From Tetraselmis striata (Eukaryota; Chlorophyta; Chlorodendrophyceae; Chlorodendrales; Chlorodendraceae), in contig VCJN01002346.1 of NCBI GenBank assembly GCA_006384855.1, positions 124,001-188,000 on the forward strand: a stretch of 64,000 nucleotides of DNA, read 5' to 3'. Below are positions 10,475-21,845 of this stretch, piece by piece. The first letter of the stretch is position 1. Each line of letters begins with the position of its first letter. The translations under genes and the position numbers were made by a program. Below the pieces are notes generated by a model. The model made no database searches, was not told the DNA's origin, and saw nothing but the letters and a program-made list of their open reading frames with translations.

Positions 10475-12100
10475 TTGCGAGGCCACCTTTCGGTGACCGC
10501 CGCAAAACGCACCCTTGCAGCTCAACGGCGGGATGAGCGCCCTGTGTCAGGACCTGACCCCCCCACCTTACAGACTTCATTTAGACCTTCCTCGGTGCGG
10601 CGCTTCTTACAGCTACAGCCGAGTGCGGCTCAACCATCCGTACACCTGCACATGGCGGCTCAACCATCCGCCTTTCTTACAACCCCATCTCTGCGTTCGT
10701 CGGTTGTTACACTACGTGTTACAACCGGTTCGCAACGACCAAGTTTCGCGCGTGTACGTTACGCACGGGACAGGCGCTACGAGCGCGACGGGCGCGCGGG
10801 GCGGCCCTCTTACCTGAACCTAGCCCCGCAAACCCGTACTGAAGCTACTGCAAACCCGTCCAGCAACTACCGGCCAACCGCCGGGAACCTAACCGCTGCT
10901 GCCGAGTACTTTGCGAACAGTAGCCGTGCCAGTGGAACTCTGTCAGTAAAACGACGCACTTACGTAATCGACGAGCCCGCAGCTATCGCTCCATGGGCTG
11001 CGTCACTGCGATCTCGGCTGCAAGACGCTTTCGGCTCAGACGAGCTAGGCCAGCGGACGCTGGACCTGCTCTCCAGCTCCCTCAGCGCGCAAACCCTCAA
11101 GAGCTACGCCGGCAGACTGTCTCAGTTCGCTGAGTTCTGCCACGACTCCGAGAACATCAGCCCGCTGGAGGCGACTACTGCTACTGTTGTTCGGTACGTT
11201 GCCTGGATCGGGGAGCGAGGTCACATCGCAGCTAAGTCGCTGCAGCCCTACCTGTCTGCCATCAACACCTTCTTCGAGCTGCACAACCTCGTCCCGATCG
11301 CCAAGGACAGCCTACACCTCACTTCGGCAAGGCGTGGGTTAATGTTGCGGCAGCGCCGGCTGGACGCTGCCCCCTTGCGTGTCCCTCTGCCTGCGGATGT
11401 AGCTTACCGCTTCGTCTCAAAGGCCGAGCTAATTGTGTCTGCTCCTTATCCAGAGTCCCACCTCGACTACCGAGCCCTCTTGGCTTCGGTTGTCAACTTC
11501 CTGTTCTTTGCCAGGGGCCTTACTGGCGTCTCCTGTCGAGCGCAAGATGTACATGTCGACACCTACAACATCACCTTGCAGGTCTACCGCGAGAAGGGTC
11601 GCGCTGGCCGTCGGGGACCCGACGACCTGCGCGTACTGCTCCTTCCGGTGTCCGAGCACCCTCGAGTGGCACGACTCTTACGCTACTTCATCGACAACGT
11701 CCAGTCTGTCCCCCTGGTTACTGTTGGCTTGGCTGCCTCCAACTTCTGGGCTGTAAATGTGGCTGAGCAGTCAAAACCTTGGACTGCGGCTACGATGTCA
11801 GACTGGTTGTCTACAGCCGTCAACCTAGTCAACGCAGCCCCTCCTGCTGGCACTTCCTGGACTTCACACAGTCTGCGCAAGGGCGCAGCCTCTGCTGCAA
11901 ACGCCATCGGAGCGCCACTGTCCCACATCCGCTACCAAGGCGGTTGGGCCACTAACTCCGATGTCGTTTTGGACTACATCGACCCCAACGTTCTTCCTTC
12001 TCCTGGCGCGTGGTTCTTCTTTGGACACATCGCCCCCCTCCGCCACTTCCAAGTCCAACAGGACTCCGCAGCGGTGGCCTTCCCAGTGCCTCCTTCATGA
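10475..12100 (+). CDS. tyrosine recombinase of the fossil YR element
   Basis: The frame starts without an ATG shortly after the Gag-like frame. After a variable N-terminus it shows a SAM-like core-binding domain (LSAQTLKSYAGRLSQFAEFC ... YLSAINTFFELHNL) and a catalytic domain. The catalytic set is visible: Arg in FLFFARGLTG, HxxR in TSHSLRKGAA, a GGW block at the second His/Trp position, and the Tyr in VVLDYIDP. The enzyme family inserts circular cDNA by recombination. Related YR elements in green algae (Kangaroo, TOC3) also carry RT, which is missing here. Confidence 0.85.
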   Translation: MRGHLSVTAAKRTLAAQRRDERPVSGPDPPTLQTSFRPSSVRRFLQLQPSAAQPSVHLHMAAQPSAFLTTPSLRSSVVTLRVTTGSQRPSFARVRYARDRRYERDGRAGRPSYLNLAPQTRTEATANPSSNYRPTAGNLTAAAEYFANSSRASGTLSVKRRTYVIDEPAAIAPWAASLRSRLQDAFGSDELGQRTLDLLSSSLSAQTLKSYAGRLSQFAEFCHDSENISPLEATTATVVRYVAWIGERGHIAAKSLQPYLSAINTFFELHNLVPIAKDSLHLTSARRGLMLRQRRLDAAPLRVPLPADVAYRFVSKAELIVSAPYPESHLDYRALLASVVNFLFFARGLTGVSCRAQDVHVDTYNITLQVYREKGRAGRRGPDDLRVLLLPVSEHPRVARLLRYFIDNVQSVPLVTVGLAASNFWAVNVAEQSKPWTAATMSDWLSTAVNLVNAAPPAGTSWTSHSLRKGAASAANAIGAPLSHIRYQGGWATNSDVVLDYIDPNVLPSPGAWFFFGHIAPLRHFQVQQDSAAVAFPVPPS

Positions 12101-12153
12101 CTTGGCGCTACCCCTTCTCCGTCAATCCACCGCTCTCTACGTTCGCTCAAGAC

Positions 12154-12485
12154 TGGCAAAACCAGACTCAACTTTGAAATGATCTAAACTAGTTTATGGG
12201 GTTTCCATCCTTGACCTAACCGCTTTTCAGCTACAAGTGCTGCGCAGTGGTACGGGAGCTAGTAACTGTTGTTGCGCCCTTGTTGGGTGCAGCACGAGTA
12301 GACATAAAAGCAGCCAGAACAGCTGAGCCTGCCATCTTCCAGTTTTCGCTGCGTTCCACGCAGCGCCCCCCCTGACTCCGTTTTCCCTCCACGCTTTTCG
12401 CTAAACCTTCCTGCCAATTTCGGCTCTTGACCGTGTAAAACAGCCTGCGCGACCTTTTTGGCAAAACCAGACTCAACTTTGAAAT
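12154..12485 (+). repeat. B1-A2-B2 terminal block of the fossil YR element
   Basis: B1 (12154-12180) and B2 (12459-12485) share 27 bases that begin TGGCAAAACCAGACTCAACT. B1 abuts A2 exactly. The same arrangement, with a related B sequence, closes the older element at 5.6-5.9 kb. Confidence 0.85.
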
Positions 12486-12681
12486 CGACTTAAAAACAAG
12501 AAACGAGTAGTCGCTACCTGTACCTGGCACCTGGTAGCAAAACAATGCGGTACTAACGCAATTAATGTAATTGTGCTTTGATCCAAATTATTCTACCCGT
12601 ATTTCCGCGGTGAGGGGAACAACCGGGTACTGTCCGTACGAATACCGATCATTTGCTTTTCTAACTTTATGATTACTACAG

Positions 12682-12805
12682 GGAGAGCGTCAAGAGAATG
12701 CACGGAAAGTACTGGGGAAGGAAAAAGCCTACATTTAAGCAGAACCTTTTCTACGAATGCCGAATTGTCATCGAGGAAAGACGAAGACTAGCAGCACGTG
12801 ATTAA
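12682..12805 (+). CDS. possible orphan 3' exon
   Basis: A good acceptor (TTACTACAG, ending at 12681) precedes a frame that runs to a TAA at 12803-12805. It encodes a basic, helical tail including MHGKYWGRKKPTFKQNLFYE and ending RRRLAARD. It looks like a terminal coding exon. No matching upstream exon is visible, and the fossil YR element lies directly 5', so the exon may have been cut off from its gene, or it may be spurious. I recognise no family. Confidence 0.3.
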
Positions 12806-13009
12806 TCGATCGAACATTCTCAGATCGCAACCACTATCTGTTGCATCCTGAAGTGATTTCGGGATTGACAATCATTCACGAAATATATGAATATTCGATT
12901 CGCAATAATCACGGAACTGTCTATGGGCAGCAGCTAGAACTGTTGGACACGTGACAGTCATCAGAGGCGCGTGGTGGACGGCGGTGGGGTCATCACGGGG
13001 TCAGTCGCG

Positions 13010-13671
13010 ATGGAAGGATCGTCCGGAACAGACGTGTGCCTGGCTGTGGAAGCGAGCACTACCGGTACCACCAGGTAAGGATCCTTACACGCCCTCGGGA
13101 GGAAAGGCGGGATGATACCAAAGCAGCAACATGCCGGGAGAGAAGTGGCTCTTCACACAGCCAGATAGAAACCTTACACATAAGGGCGTATTCTTAGATA
13201 GACGACGATCTATGCATATATTTACACGTCCCATAAACCACGGCGTGATAGCTCTACTGCCCGTACATGGGTAACTGAAGCAGAAACATATGATAATCTC
13301 CTTCCCCCCCCTACTGAGCGAGCCTGGGGCGCAAAAGTGACGCTGCACCGATGACTTCCGGCTCAACTGCGGGGGGTGGCCCAGCGGCAACTGCCCCGCC
13401 CACCGGCGAGCCCCGCGTGATCACGTTGGGAAGCGTAAGAGACAGCGGCACGCGGACGGACGGCGTGCTGGCGTGCCTGAAGTTCCTTCACGAGCAGGGC
13501 GATCGCTTCGGCGGCGCGGCGCGCGAGCTTCAGCGCGAGAGCGGCCTCTTTTTTGACAGCGCCGCCTTCGGGGAGCTCGTCGCTTGTGGTCGGCTAGACG
13601 CCGCGGATCACTACCTTTGCGGCTTCACAGGCAAAGACGAAAACCCCGTTAGCTTGAAAATGTTTTTCGAG

Positions 13672-13706
<35 letters not shown>

Positions 13707-16700
13707 TTCTCCTCGTACCTCTGCTGCGTATGTGTATATGACGCGCCCGCCCGACCACTGCAGCCAGCGAGGCAACAGCTAACTTCCGGTTGGTGTGCCC
13801 ACTGCTGTGGCGCCAGTTGCGGAAGCAGAAGTACCTCGAAGCCCTCGATGGCAACCAACTGGAGGCCGCAGTGCGCATATTGCGCGACGAGCTGCGCGAC
13901 TTCCGCGACGTCGCCGCCGCGACTTTCAGCAAACTCTGCGCGTTGCTTGCCGAAGACCGGTTCCGTGACCACCCTGAGCTGGCGGGTTTTGGGACGATCA
14001 CCGAGAGCCGCGAAGCGCTGCGGCTCGAGCTGCTCCGACTGACGGATGCCAACCCCGATCTGCGCGAGCGCGTCTCGCTGCCTGGCCTGCCTGGCGTTAC
14101 CGACATGCGTGCCGCTCCTGCTGGCGGTGGCAGCAATCCCGCCACAGCTCCGAATGCACTGGGCTCATCGGGCCAGGGCAGCCCCGGGAGCCCATTTCAG
14201 CCCTATAGCGCTATACAACAAGTAAGTAATTGCATACATTCAAGGCAGGAGCCGCTGCACTTTATGACCCCGGACCTACAACTCTTGCCATGAATGTAGC
14301 CGCCAATGACCCCATATGGAAATCCACCCTTTTTGCCAGCACTCTGCCCCTTCCCCTTTTGCCATAGTTTAGTCTCCTGCTGTGAAACAAGGCGACTGAA
14401 ATTTCAAGGCCATGCCATTTGCTGACGCCGTGTCCTGTGGTGACCGCAGAAGGCTGACAACACCAGCCGCCCAACTGGCATGTCAGGAGCGCAGCCCAGT
14501 CTGGTGGTTCCCACACCTAGCCTTGGCAAGATGGATGTCGACGCCAGCGGGCAGCCAGCAAGAGCCGGAGGGTTGCAAGGAGAAGCCTCCCTGCAGAGCT
14601 GGGCACATCCGCCAGCCGTGCCGCCCTCTCCACACCCCGCCAACGACGTCATTCCCTCACTCCCCTCCGCTGCCATTGCCATCCAGTCACGCCCTACCGC
14701 GCTGTGCTTCCACCCACTCATCCCCACGTTGCTGCTGCTGGGCACCGCGGCGGGCAATGTGAGCCTATGGGCGGTGCCACAGCCGGAGAGTCTCTTTGAC
14801 ATCCCATGTCAATCGAGCGTCATGCGGTCGGATTGCGCCGCCACTGCCATCAGCTGGTCCCCTGTCGGCGGCTGGTTTGCAGTTGCGTTCGCAGCGTACA
14901 AGGGCACTGGGTGCATCCACTTGTACCATCTGGAGGTGAGTGGAGACGCAGGGGTACACAGCATAATAGAGGCCTATGCAGGATCCCACGTGCTATGCAG
15001 AGAATCGCTGCTGCGGCAGTGGTGTGCCATACCCTGGGGAACCATTTACCGGTGCTATTCCGGACTCAAGCATGTTCCAAACTTATCACTAGTAGGCATG
15101 CCTGATAACAAGAAGGGTGGATGTTATTCAGGGTGGTGTTGGTGTTTTTTTTTTTTGGGGGGGGGGGGGGGGGCATATTTAATGCGGTGGAACTGCACCT
15201 CAGTGGCTTGCTGGTGAGAGAGTTGGTGAGCACAATGTATATGACGTACCTGGTGCCAGACTGCTCTTTGCTCATTGGACTTTTTTATGGTAGCACTTGT
15301 GCAGCCTCACCACGATCTGTCATGTTACAGGGTGGCAGCAGCGTCATTTCTTCCCGGATAGAGGTGGCAGCCCATGACGGCGACGTTAATGATGTGGCGC
15401 TGGCACTAAAGTCAGATACCCCGGTGCTGGTGTCCGGTGGCGCAGACGGCGCCGTGAAGGTAAATGCCCGGATTGTCTGAACATGCAGAGCATGTATACA
15501 GTGAATATCACATGTCAGTGGCGAAGGCTGGGCGACATGGACCGCTTGCGGCCTGCAGGTGTGGGACATGCAGGGCAAGCCGCTGGAGTGCTTCCTTGGG
15601 CACCGCCAGGCAGTTTGCAGCCTGTGCCCGCGAACACGAGGCACCGTCAGCTGTGTGTTCTCCACAGCCATGGATGGCCGCATCAAGGTGCCTGCCAAGA
15701 TTCCTGGGACTCTCGCTTCCCGGCTCCCTGACATCGCAATCACGCCCAAACACAGGGCTGCGCCTTTCCCATGCCCAAACATGTCACTGAGGGACAGACA
15801 CATTTGTAAGCGCATGGGACCACAGCCAGGATTGTGATGAGCCACTCGTGTCGTCTCTCCAGGCATGGCTATACGGTGACCAGGGCAGCTGCATGGACTA
15901 CGAGGCGCCCGGCTCGCACTGCACGCGGCTAGCCTGCTCCAGCGACGGCGCACGACTGTTCTCCTGCGGCGTGGCTGACCCCCAAGGTTCTCCTGCCATT
16001 GCTGATAATGGCACCAAACAATGCATTTCATGCCAACTCTTCCAAGCGCCTCAACCATGCTCAACAATGTCACTGTTTGAGTTTTACAGTGATCATTGGG
16101 CGCCATGCAGGGGGGTCAACGCTGGTGGAGTGGGATGATGTCAACGGCAATGTGAAGCATGTCTACGAGGGCTTTAAGAACCCGCGGGGCGCCGCGGCAA
16201 GCCTTGACACAACTAGTGGATACATTATTGCCGGTGACGAGGGACTCATCAAGGTGGACCACTAAATGAGAGGGACATGGTGGAAGATCAGGCGGAGGGC
16301 AGGGGGTTGAGAGGGGGGGGGGGGGTCGCACAGAGGCCTGAGTCGAGATGTTGATGGCACCCGTACAGGTATGGGAGATGGACAGCCCTGAGCAGATGAA
16401 GATTGTGCCACTGCTGGACATAGAGCTAGCCGACATGCCAATGGTGCGCGTCAATGCGCTGGGGAATCTTATGGTGGCGACCACAAAGCAGAACCAGCTA
16501 CTGGTGTTGGCGACACCGGGCGGGCAGCAGCTGCTGCTGGAGGCCCTCTGCCGGCCAGTGCCCTCTGTGGAAGTTGCACCCCACCTTGGCACATCTGGTG
16601 CTAGCTCGCCGGTACGGATCCATCGTACAGTTGCGCGTCATTCAGGCCCTCTTGCAAGCCGTCGTTATGAAGTGACAAACAACCCTTGTGCTACAGGAAT

Positions 16701-18896
16701 GCAGCGGCAGCGGGACAAAGCGCAGAAGGAGGAACTCAAACAGCGACGAGGTTCAGGTGCTTTCCCGCTCTGCGAAGCACTGGCCTCGCCTCTGCTGCTA
16801 CGTGGGCAGTGCACATTCGCATCACATGGGGCGTGTGCTGGTTGCAGGCGGCACGTGATGCCAAGTCAGGGACAGGCGCGGACTCCACAGCAGGTGTCAG
16901 CTGTGACGGGGCGCCGTTTGGCGGTCTTCCTTTGTCTGGCAACCTCAGCTGCATTGCCATGCCGGCCGCTTCCTTGCAGCAGGTGTGCTCCATCAGCACT
17001 CTTGTGCATGGGAGTGGCCGTTTGTCCAGTCCTTATGGACAACTATGCAGCAGTGTAGCATCAAATCAGTCAGCGAGTTCCTTTCATGTGAAAGTAGCAT
17101 CAACTTTCACTCCTTCCTCGTCTCCCCAGAGCGACGCCTATCCGGTCCGAAGACTGCTGTTCACCAATGCCGGCCAACGCCTGTTGGCCCTCTTCAGCAA
17201 CGGCACCCATGCAGTCTGGGACACGACTGCTACTCAGTCTGGAGGCATGGGGGAGTCAAGCTGGAGCATCTGCCATCAGGCTTCTGCAGACTTGGTAAAT
17301 GAAATCCTTGAGGAAGGCGGAGACCAGGTGAGTGATAGTGATCGCTTGGATTGTGATGCGACAGCCATGTATGCAGAAACGGGCCGGGCGCTCAATTGCA
17401 TGCAGGAAAGGAATGAGGCGCCCCCCACCAGTTGGGAACAGCACACAGTCTCAGCGATTCTGTTCCAAATTGTCATGCCACAGGCTCCATCAGCATTGGC
17501 ACCCGCCTGCCTCGCTGTCTCAAGCAATGACGGGTACATGCTGTCGGGGTCCGGTGGCCGCGTGTCGCTTTACAACCTGCACAGTTTTCAGGCAATGAGC
17601 CGTTTCCTGGCGCCCCCGCCTGCCGTCACGGCGCTTGCCTTCCACCCCAAGGTACTGTGACACAAGAGTCACCTGCCCCATTGCTACACATACCTATATG
17701 CCACTGCTTATCGCCACTGCTTGTCCGTGCCATGTTCATTACCGTTTTAGTATGTGACTCACCCATCTCCCATGCTGGGCTTGTTCACAGGACAACAATG
17801 TGATTGCGCTGGGGCTGGACACCGGGTCCATCGCCATCTACAACGTTCGCTCCAGCAGCTGCGACCACACGATCTCGGCACATCGTGACCGAGTGACCGG
17901 GCTTGCGTTTTGCAACGGCGGCTGTGTCCTTGTCTCTGCCTGTGTCGCTGGCAGTGTGTTCATATGGGGCAAGGCACGTGCCTGCAGCGCAGCGCCCCCC
18001 TCATCGCGGGGGTGGTTGGCGATGTTGGCATGAAGTCGGAGCGCAAGAGAAACCCAGGAGCAAGGCCGCGGTACGGGTATCATCTTGCTTCAAGCTGACA
18101 CATCATGCTGTTGTACTCCTGCAGGAAGATCAGCCGGAGGACTATGGGTCACGGATGGCGTTGCAGCTTAAAGACGGTGCCGGTTCACCGCTCTCCCGTG
18201 CCGAGGTGCGCGTCCACAGTCAACCAACTCAAGGCACCGCCTTCCTCACTGCGCACCCCGGGCAGCTGTCGATCTACAGCGCGTCTAGCGCCGCCCAGCT
18301 TGCAGTATGGAGACATCCCGGTGGCCCGGCGGGCGGCGCAACGCCACTAACCGCCGCATGCTTCTCCGCGGATGGCGAGCGCTGCTACGCCGCCGCGCGC
18401 GATGGATCCATGGTCGTGTTCAGCTCCGCGACCTTGACCCCAATTGCACGCATTGATCTGCCGAGTCCGTGTCATGAGGTGCTGATCCCGGAACAGTCCC
18501 AACTGTAACCCTCCCTCACTGTCACTGTCGCATCACGGCGCAGTAAACGAGACTTACTGCGTCGTCAATGCGTGTCTGGCTGTCAGTGTCCTTTCTGTCG
18601 CTGCTTTGGGAAGGCCTTGCAGTGGTGGTGTGGCGACTGAGTCAGCCTGCCGCGTTGTTACTCTCCCCTCCCTTACGCAGGGCCCGGAGGCTCATGTTAC
18701 AGCCTTGGCTTGCAGCCCAATACCGGACTCGGTCAGTAATGTGGCTATTGGGTTGTCAACGGGGAAGGTGGTGATTTTGGGGGAAGCCCTCGGTGGCATG
18801 ACACACGAGACCAGGAGAGTCTCGACGAAGTCAGGCGCCCGTTTGGCGGGGGCAAGGAGCGGCCTTCAGCTGCCCCCCCGCAAGGCGATGAGGTGA
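13010..18896 (+). CDS. TPL-like: TOPLESS/Groucho-type transcriptional corepressor
   Basis: Fifteen exons from the ATG at 13351 (13351-13671, 13817-14221, 14450-14935, 15331-15459, 15559-15687, 15863-15986, 16111-16253, 16369-16611, 16697-16750, 16848-16982, 17130-17327, 17484-17651, 17791-17973, 18125-18478, 18681-18896) give about 1,095 residues with all phases closed. Plant TOPLESS proteins have about 1,130. A further 5' exon (13010-13074) could join in frame at 13323. The N-terminal LisH/CTLH region (residues ~30-185; GVLACLKFLHEQGDRF, SLKMFFEVLRKQKYLEALDG) is the part that in plants binds EAR-motif repressors. Two WD40 propellers follow, with plant-like blocks AWLYGDQGSCMDYEAPG, GSTLVEWDDVNGNVKHVYEG, GGRVSLYNL and DNNVIALGLDTGSIAIYNV. 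Expected role: nuclear corepressor. The middle linker contains a basic TKRRRRNS stretch. The intron after 17973 would use a GC donor. Introns at 13672, 14936 and 16254 carry long C or G runs. Confidence 0.9.
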
Positions 18897-19865
18897 TTTG
18901 GTGTAGTTGCAAAGGCATGGATGACCCACCGATGGAGGCGGACTCAATCTTGCTGTGCGCCGTGCACGCGACAACATTGGGCTGCGGTAAAGTGTGATGA
19001 TTGGAGAGCGAATATGGATAGCGGAATAATGTCTCATAGAGCGACCAGCTACGCCTGGTGTGTTGGAGATGTTGTTGAGGATGTCTACAGTGCTTGGGTG
19101 GGCTTCATGCTACGGGATGCCAAGCCACCAGAATGGCGCAGCACCCAGCAATTCCGGTCGCCTACGTAGCAGCAGCTTGACTGCAAAAGTAAACGTGATG
19201 AGAAGCAATTCAATGTGAATGTACTTCTATGAATGTAATGAACGAGTGGAGAAGTCAGGAACCAGTCCTGATCCAGTAAGCATCACTGCAGTGCTAAACG
19301 GCAGGCGCTGCTCTTTCCATCCGCAATAATGATGCTCAGGTCATTTCAACCTTAATGCATTGCTTTATGAATTACAATGGTATAACAATAATGCCCTGCT
19401 CATTCTACTGGCATCATTGTTGCAGCAAAGACAATAATCATCAGCACGCTGTTATACATGGTGGCAATACTCTCTGGCTATACAAGTCAAGGCATTGCAG
19501 CTACATATATACATACATATATAGATATAGATATAAACATATATTTACCTACTGATCTATATGGACAGGGCATACATATACGGCATGCATAATGAATACA
19601 ATCTTCTACGGCACAGCGATTCCTCGTATTCTCCGCGCCTCTTCGCGCGACTTTAATTTCATCAGAGGCTAGAGTAATAGTACTTAACAATACATCGTGT
19701 GTACCAGTAAATACTCGGAGTAAATAATATATCTACCGGTACTGCCCCCTCATTCCCCGGGCGTTTCGTTACCATACCTATTTTCTGCGCTGGTCCATCA
19801 CTGCGACGCTCCAGTACGCGTTACAGTGATGTACGCCAGCTCAGCGCCCGCCAGTAATATCGACT
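18897..19865. other. spacer after the TOPLESS gene with an AT microsatellite
   Basis: This is probably the TOPLESS 3' UTR and a spacer. A TATA/GATA-type microsatellite lies at about 19500-19550. No further gene is visible. Confidence 0.5.
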
Positions 19866-20162
19866 ATGATTTTGACCGAGGACGCGTTTCGTGTACGCGT
19901 ACACATGACTGTACCTGGCCGTGGTTTTGATGCAGCCACAGCACTCGCGGATAACAAAGACTACGAGGTTTTTCCGGGGCTGCGTGTCTCCCTCCGAGAC
20001 TACTGGTCCATTGTTGACCGATATTTTCATACCGGTGCAGCTCGTGGTCCGGAGCGGGGAGTCACAGGTCGAAAAAAATACCGGATAAGACGACGACTAC
20101 GGCAGTTTCGTAGCAGCGCAGCAGCTACTGGCCGCCACAACATCTGCGACGCCCTGTCGTAA
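19866..20162 (+). CDS. uncharacterised ORF, possibly a 5' exon of the next gene
   Basis: A 98-residue frame from an ATG (MILTEDAFRVRVHMTVPGRG) contains GLRVSLRDYWSIVDRYFHTG and a very basic KKYRIRRRLRQF segment. It lies just upstream of the coiled-coil frame on the same strand and could be spliced to it, but I could not settle a donor. No family is recognised. Confidence 0.3.
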   Translation: MILTEDAFRVRVHMTVPGRGFDAATALADNKDYEVFPGLRVSLRDYWSIVDRYFHTGAARGPERGVTGRKKYRIRRRLRQFRSSAAATGRHNICDALS

Positions 20163-20228
20163 CCAGTGTCGGCAACTCACTGCAACACCACCTCCCGCGC
20201 GTGAACCCCCGAGCGACCACCTACTAGC

Positions 20229-21845
20229 CCCGTACCCCGTACCTCAAGCATCGTCGGCAGGTAGCGACAGCTGATGCAGCGACAAAGCAAGCGTTTTATG
20301 TCGTTGTCGCTACTTTTGTTGTCGGCGCCATCCTGCCGCAGTTCCGCCCCCGCCACGTCACTCTCGCGACAGCCCAGCCTAGCCGCCCTGCACCGGGGTC
20401 GTCTACCGTCGAGCCTGCTGACGAGGCCGCTGCCCGGAACGTTACAGGTCTAGAGCTCCCGGTCGCTGCCCCGCCGGCCAACGGCAACGCAGACGGGGCG
20501 GGACTCGGCCGGGATACCAAGCATCGAAAGCATCGTCGCCTAAGACGCCCCCCACTTGACAGCGCTAACATCAGGACCCAGGCGCAGTACGTACACGGGT
20601 TTGAACGAGCAGGCTACGTGCCTCTCACTCAGTCACCTCCGGAAACAGCATCTCCGACGCCAATCGCGGACCTGTCGGCTGATCAGCTTCGTGCCCGCGC
20701 GGCGGCTCTGGACGGGCAGCTGGAGAAGCAGCGCGAGGCGACGAGCCAGCTGCTCGATTATTGCGATAGTTTCCAGTTCGTGCTCGATGCCCGCGAGAGA
20801 CAGCTCGGAGGCCAGCGACGTGCGCTGTCAAGGCTTCACAGCAGTGGGGGCGCGGAGCTCGCTGCTGCTGAGCGTCGAGCTGACGAGGCGGAGGTGGCTG
20901 CGACTTTTTTACAGCAGCAGGTGGACGACCTATCCGGCAAGCTGGCGGACAGCGAGGCAGCAGCCACCGCTCGCGTGGCCGACCTCGCCAATGAGCTCAA
21001 GCAGGCGCGCGAGCTAAAGGCAGCGTCCGAGCGCCTGGCTCATGAGGTCACCGATGCAGGCGACGCTACCATGTCTGAGTCTCACCAGGTGGGTGCTCTC
21101 CCCCGTGCGCGTTGTTGAGCTGCGGAAGAAATCCATCAAATATTCAAATATAATATTCACTGGAATCATATAGCAGCCCCCCTTCCATACGTCTGCAATA
21201 GCTCAGACCTCACCCAGGGCCTATTTACAGCCCATACTAGTGGGCTATGAGGTTTGCTGCAATTTATAGTCCACCCGTCAAACAGGCGCGCGGCTGGCTG
21301 ACACCCAGCTGCTGCAGCAAATATTATCAGTCACAGCAAATCCTAGTTATATACCCCTGCTGGAACCATATAGCAGCCCCCCTTCCACACATCTGCAATA
21401 GTTCAGACCTCACCCAGGGCCTATTTACAGCCCATACTAGTGGGTTATGAGGTTTGCTGCGATTTATGGGTCAGCCGTCGAACAGGCGCGCGGCTGGCTG
21501 ACACCCAGCTGCTGCAGCAAATACTATCAGTCACTGCAAATCATAGTTATATACCCCTGCTGGAACCATATAGCAGCCCCCCTACCACACATGTGCAATA
21601 AGTCAGACCTCGCCCCGGGCATATTTACAGCCCATACTAGAATTGTTGTTATGCAGAATCCTGATGTGGTATTGAGTAACACTAAGGGCAAAGTTCATGG
21701 TGGTGTGCTGGAGAGCAAGCAGATTAATCGAGGACATTTGGCCAGCAACCAGCTGGAAAAGAAGCGCAAGTTTCAGCAGGACTGCTTGGGCTGGATGCAT
21801 GAGATCATGCGCAAGCATGATGAGAACTGTCCCCCAGCTCTTTAG
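20229..21845 (+). CDS. membrane-anchored coiled-coil protein, unknown function
   Basis: An open frame from about 20229 to 21088 encodes a hydrophobic segment (AFYVVVATFVVGAILPQF), a proline/basic linker with KHRKHRRLRRPP, and a heptad-rich region from about 20660 (LRARAAALDGQLEKQREATS ... LANELKQARELKAASERLAH). A consensus donor at 21089 and an acceptor ending at 21656 join in phase 0 to a last exon, 21657-21845, ending MRKHDENCPPAL. The order of one membrane span, a linker and a long coiled coil suggests a tethering or organelle-surface role, but no named family is recognised. The true start is unresolved: the first ATG in this frame is 20618, yet the frame is open far upstream. A TGTAA motif 13 nt after the stop could be the poly(A) signal. 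Confidence 0.6.
21158..21640. repeat. 200-bp tandem repeat, about 2.4 copies, inside an intron
   Basis: Landmarks recur at exactly 200-bp spacing: GGAAYCATATAGCAGCCCCC at 21162, 21362 and 21562, and TATGAGGTTTGCTGC at 21246 and 21446. Copies differ by only a few bases. The array fills most of the 568-nt intron 21089-21656 of the coiled-coil gene. Confidence 0.9.

Larger units (their letters stand above)
9286..12485 (+). mobile_element. fossil YR retroelement with Gag-like and YR frames but no RT
   Basis: A 185-bp repeat A1 (9286-9470) recurs as A2 (12181-12365) and looks essentially identical by eye. A 27-bp repeat B1 (12154-12180) directly abuts A2 and recurs as B2 (12459-12485). This is the A1-ORFs-B1-A2-B2 split direct repeat order of PAT/Ngaro-type elements. 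Between them lie a Gag-like frame and a tyrosine recombinase frame, both of which look whole, and nothing else. No reverse transcriptase or RNase H is encoded. Near-identical A repeats point to a recent insertion. The start (GATCTAAACTAGTTTATGGG) resembles the start of the RT-bearing fossil at 2.1 kb. No target duplication is seen, as expected for recombinase-mediated insertion. Confidence 0.85.

Noticed and set aside
21158-21640. CRISPR-like or satellite array
   Set aside because: It is a direct 200-bp tandem repeat without spacers, inside a spliced intron of a eukaryotic gene.
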